21,606 nt of DNA from a virus, in IMG/VR virus record IMGVR_UViG_3300045922_000910, positions 1-21,606 of that record; one strand, given 5' to 3'. Positions within the stretch are counted from its first letter, which is position 1, and each line of letters begins with the position of its first letter. A program made the position numbers and the translations under genes. Below are positions 20,188 through 21,606 of the stretch, piece by piece. The notes beneath the pieces are model-generated. The model was not told the origin of the DNA and did not search any database. It saw nothing but the letters and a program-made list of their open reading frames with translations.

Positions 20188-21057
20188 ATGAGAGAACTGA
20201 TAGCCAACCTGCCCGGCGGGCGACCCTTCCGCAACGATGACCTGCTAATGCTGCAAGCTCAGCATAACGAGATGTGGGCACTAGCACTGGCGGACTATGT
20301 GGCCACCATAGGCGGCCAGCCGCATGGCTTTGTGCTGAGTGGCTGCCAGCTGACGGGCGCGGGCCCTACGTTTAACCTCAGCGCGGGGCTGGTTTATTTG
20401 GGTGGCCGCCTGTGTAAGGTGGCGGCGGCGACCAATGTGAGCACGAACTGGTTCCTGGTGATGCAGGCGGACGACACGGTGGACCTCCGCAGCTATCGCG
20501 ATAGCCTGCACAAGCCCTGCGCGGCAGACTACACGGCCGTGGTGAGCCCGACCGCCACGGCTGGGCAGCCACGCATCGCGCTCAATGCTATCCGCAGGCT
20601 GTATGACCTGCACCGCTTCCCGCTGGGTGTGATTCAAATGTGGTGGGGAGGAGCCTTACCCCACGGCGTGCAACTATGCGATGGCACCAATGGAACGCCC
20701 GACTTGCGTAGCCGCATGCCCATTGGCCATGACCCAGGGAGTATCAATAGCCCACACCACTGGCAACTGGGGTTGACGGGTGGTCAACGCGAGGTACCCC
20801 TGACTGTGGCACATATACCCGCACATAGGCACTTCATGAATCGTAGCGGGGGAGGCTTTGCGCCTGGTGGCGTTACTATCGGTGGTTTCACAGACTATGG
20901 CGGGGTACCGGATACTGCGGCGCAGCAGCCTAACCCTGGCTCCCCTGGAGACCCTAACAGTGGTACTGGCACAGCTACCACTTTTGTTGGCGGTGGGCAA
21001 CCGCACAACAACATGCCACCCTATGTCACTGTTGGCTTTGTCATGCGAACAGTATAG
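20188..21057 (+). CDS. Tail fibre with tail-collar domain
   Basis: The protein has 289 aa. Residues about 144-182 are a tail-collar (PF07484) domain: PLGVIQMWWGG then VQLCDGTNGTPDLRSRMPIG. The N-terminal part has TFNLSAGLVYLGGRLCKVAAATNVS (about 61-85), like the attachment domain of short fibres. The C-terminal part is Gly/Pro-rich, with QREVPLTVAHIPAHRHF (about 200-216), and ends in GQPHNNMPPYVTVGFVMRT. From about 20,700 the codon use shifts to more T-ending codons (GGT, ACT), which may mean a receptor-binding end acquired by exchange. Probably adsorption. Confidence 0.82.
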   Translation: MRELIANLPGGRPFRNDDLLMLQAQHNEMWALALADYVATIGGQPHGFVLSGCQLTGAGPTFNLSAGLVYLGGRLCKVAAATNVSTNWFLVMQADDTVDLRSYRDSLHKPCAADYTAVVSPTATAGQPRIALNAIRRLYDLHRFPLGVIQMWWGGALPHGVQLCDGTNGTPDLRSRMPIGHDPGSINSPHHWQLGLTGGQREVPLTVAHIPAHRHFMNRSGGGFAPGGVTIGGFTDYGGVPDTAAQQPNPGSPGDPNSGTGTATTFVGGGQPHNNMPPYVTVGFVMRTV

Positions 21058-21059
21058 CC

Positions 21060-21596
21060 ATGACATTCGACTTCAGTATATCGCAATTTGTATACCGCTA
21101 CCTGCCGCCGCCGCTGCGCAGGCCGCTGCTGCGGGCATGGCTGTCTGTGCTGCTGTACCCCCTGACGGCGGTGCAGCAGGCGTTTGCGGACACGCGTGTG
21201 CGCCTGACGCGGCAGGTGCGCTACAATGGGCAGACCATCGTGCTGGAGCGCTGCCTGAACCTCGACATCTACGGCCTGTGGCTATCTGACGTGGGGTACC
21301 AGCCCAGCAACCCCATCTACATCCAGACGACCAACCTGGTACTGAGTGTGCTTTACACCTACCTAGGTGTGGGGGAGGAGGAGCCGTCCGAACTGTTCGT
21401 AGATAGCTGGGCACTGGCCGGCAGCAACCCGCCCGAGCCGCCTGTGCTCTACGGCAGCAGCGAGGTGGCCAGCGGGGGCGCGCACTTCCTGGTGTATCAC
21501 CCCGCCACGCTGACGCCTGACGACATCCAACGCCTCGAATACAATTTGAACAAGTATCGAATCGCCTCTAAAACCTATTTGCGTATCCCCTATTAA
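21060..21596 (+). CDS. Baseplate-end protein of unknown exact function, common in Bacteroidota phages
   Basis: The protein has 178 aa. The first 75 residues (ISQFVYRYLPPPLRRPLLRAWLSVLLYPLTAVQQAFADTRVRLTRQ, then VRYNGQTIVLERCLNLDIYG) have the 'LPxxLRxP...WLxxLLxPL...F...R...GQxxxLExxLN' layout. That layout is common among proteins near the end of Bacteroidota baseplate operons, perhaps related to Mu gp48. The C-terminal part (GGAHFLVYHPATLTPDDIQRLEYNLNKYRIASKTYLRIPY) is a small beta/helix unit often found in the same proteins. The gene follows the fibre by 2 bp. Function not known. Confidence 0.6.
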   Translation: MTFDFSISQFVYRYLPPPLRRPLLRAWLSVLLYPLTAVQQAFADTRVRLTRQVRYNGQTIVLERCLNLDIYGLWLSDVGYQPSNPIYIQTTNLVLSVLYTYLGVGEEEPSELFVDSWALAGSNPPEPPVLYGSSEVASGGAHFLVYHPATLTPDDIQRLEYNLNKYRIASKTYLRIPY

Positions 21597-21606
21597 GGTG
21601 CCGCAC

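Noticed and set aside
1-21606. CRISPR arrays, tRNA or rRNA genes, attachment sites
   Set aside because: No evenly spaced direct repeats, no tRNA-like cloverleaf and no integrase-linked direct repeats were seen; the repeats present are irregularly dispersed palindromes.

Overview
The window holds the structural half of a Mu-like, contractile-tailed phage or prophage. The host looks like a GC-rich member of the Bacteroidota. Three things point to that host. (1) Promoter boxes fit the Bacteroidota pattern (TTTG, about 21 bp, TAnnTTTG). (2) Two short dispersed repeat families typical of Bacteroidota genomes occur: a GC-rich one that reads as '(P)HPQPLSKGEGG'-type peptide when it falls in a gene, and an AT-rich one built on aatggag/aattatgaat units. 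(3) A TIGR02436-type four-helix-bundle gene is present. No transposase, integrase, repressor or host flanking gene lies in the window, so prophage versus free phage cannot be decided here.

Layout. Two blocks diverge from a 144-bp control region (10214-10357). The minus-strand block (10213 down to 1) runs: small terminase, large terminase, an Ig-like/BppU-like protein, a tail fibre with three carbohydrate-binding-like repeats, baseplate hub, gp25/gpW-like baseplate protein, gp36-like connector, a fused portal + gpF + C-terminal nuclease-like protein, gpG-like protein, and a gp37-like protein cut by the left edge. The plus-strand block (10358 to 21596) runs: ClpP-fold protease with fused scaffold, major capsid protein, amidase endolysin, holin fused to a u-spanin-like lipoprotein, a small unknown, tail sheath, tail tube, tail chaperone plus a small overlapping ORF, tape measure, DUF6046-like protein, LysM-like protein, tail-collar fibre, and a baseplate-end protein. 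So head and tail genes are mixed on both strands, unlike the single late strand of Mu. Baseplate J and the spike are not seen and presumably lie outside the window.

Two genes break the pattern. A four-helix-bundle gene (7766-8116, plus strand) sits inside the minus block, flanked by 32-bp imperfect inverted repeats, and looks like a small inserted element. A 52-codon membrane protein gene (16788-16630, minus strand) sits inside the plus block behind an excellent Bacteroidota promoter.

The most unusual features are: GC-rich repeats inserted in frame in four phage genes, two of them at the junctions of gene fusions (portal/gpF and holin/spanin); a one-ORF holin plus u-spanin next to its endolysin; promoter -7 boxes ending only 4-6 nt before ATG at four starts, implying leaderless mRNAs; and a possible small RNA at about 1331-1403. 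All function names come from reading the protein sequences by eye; no database search was run.
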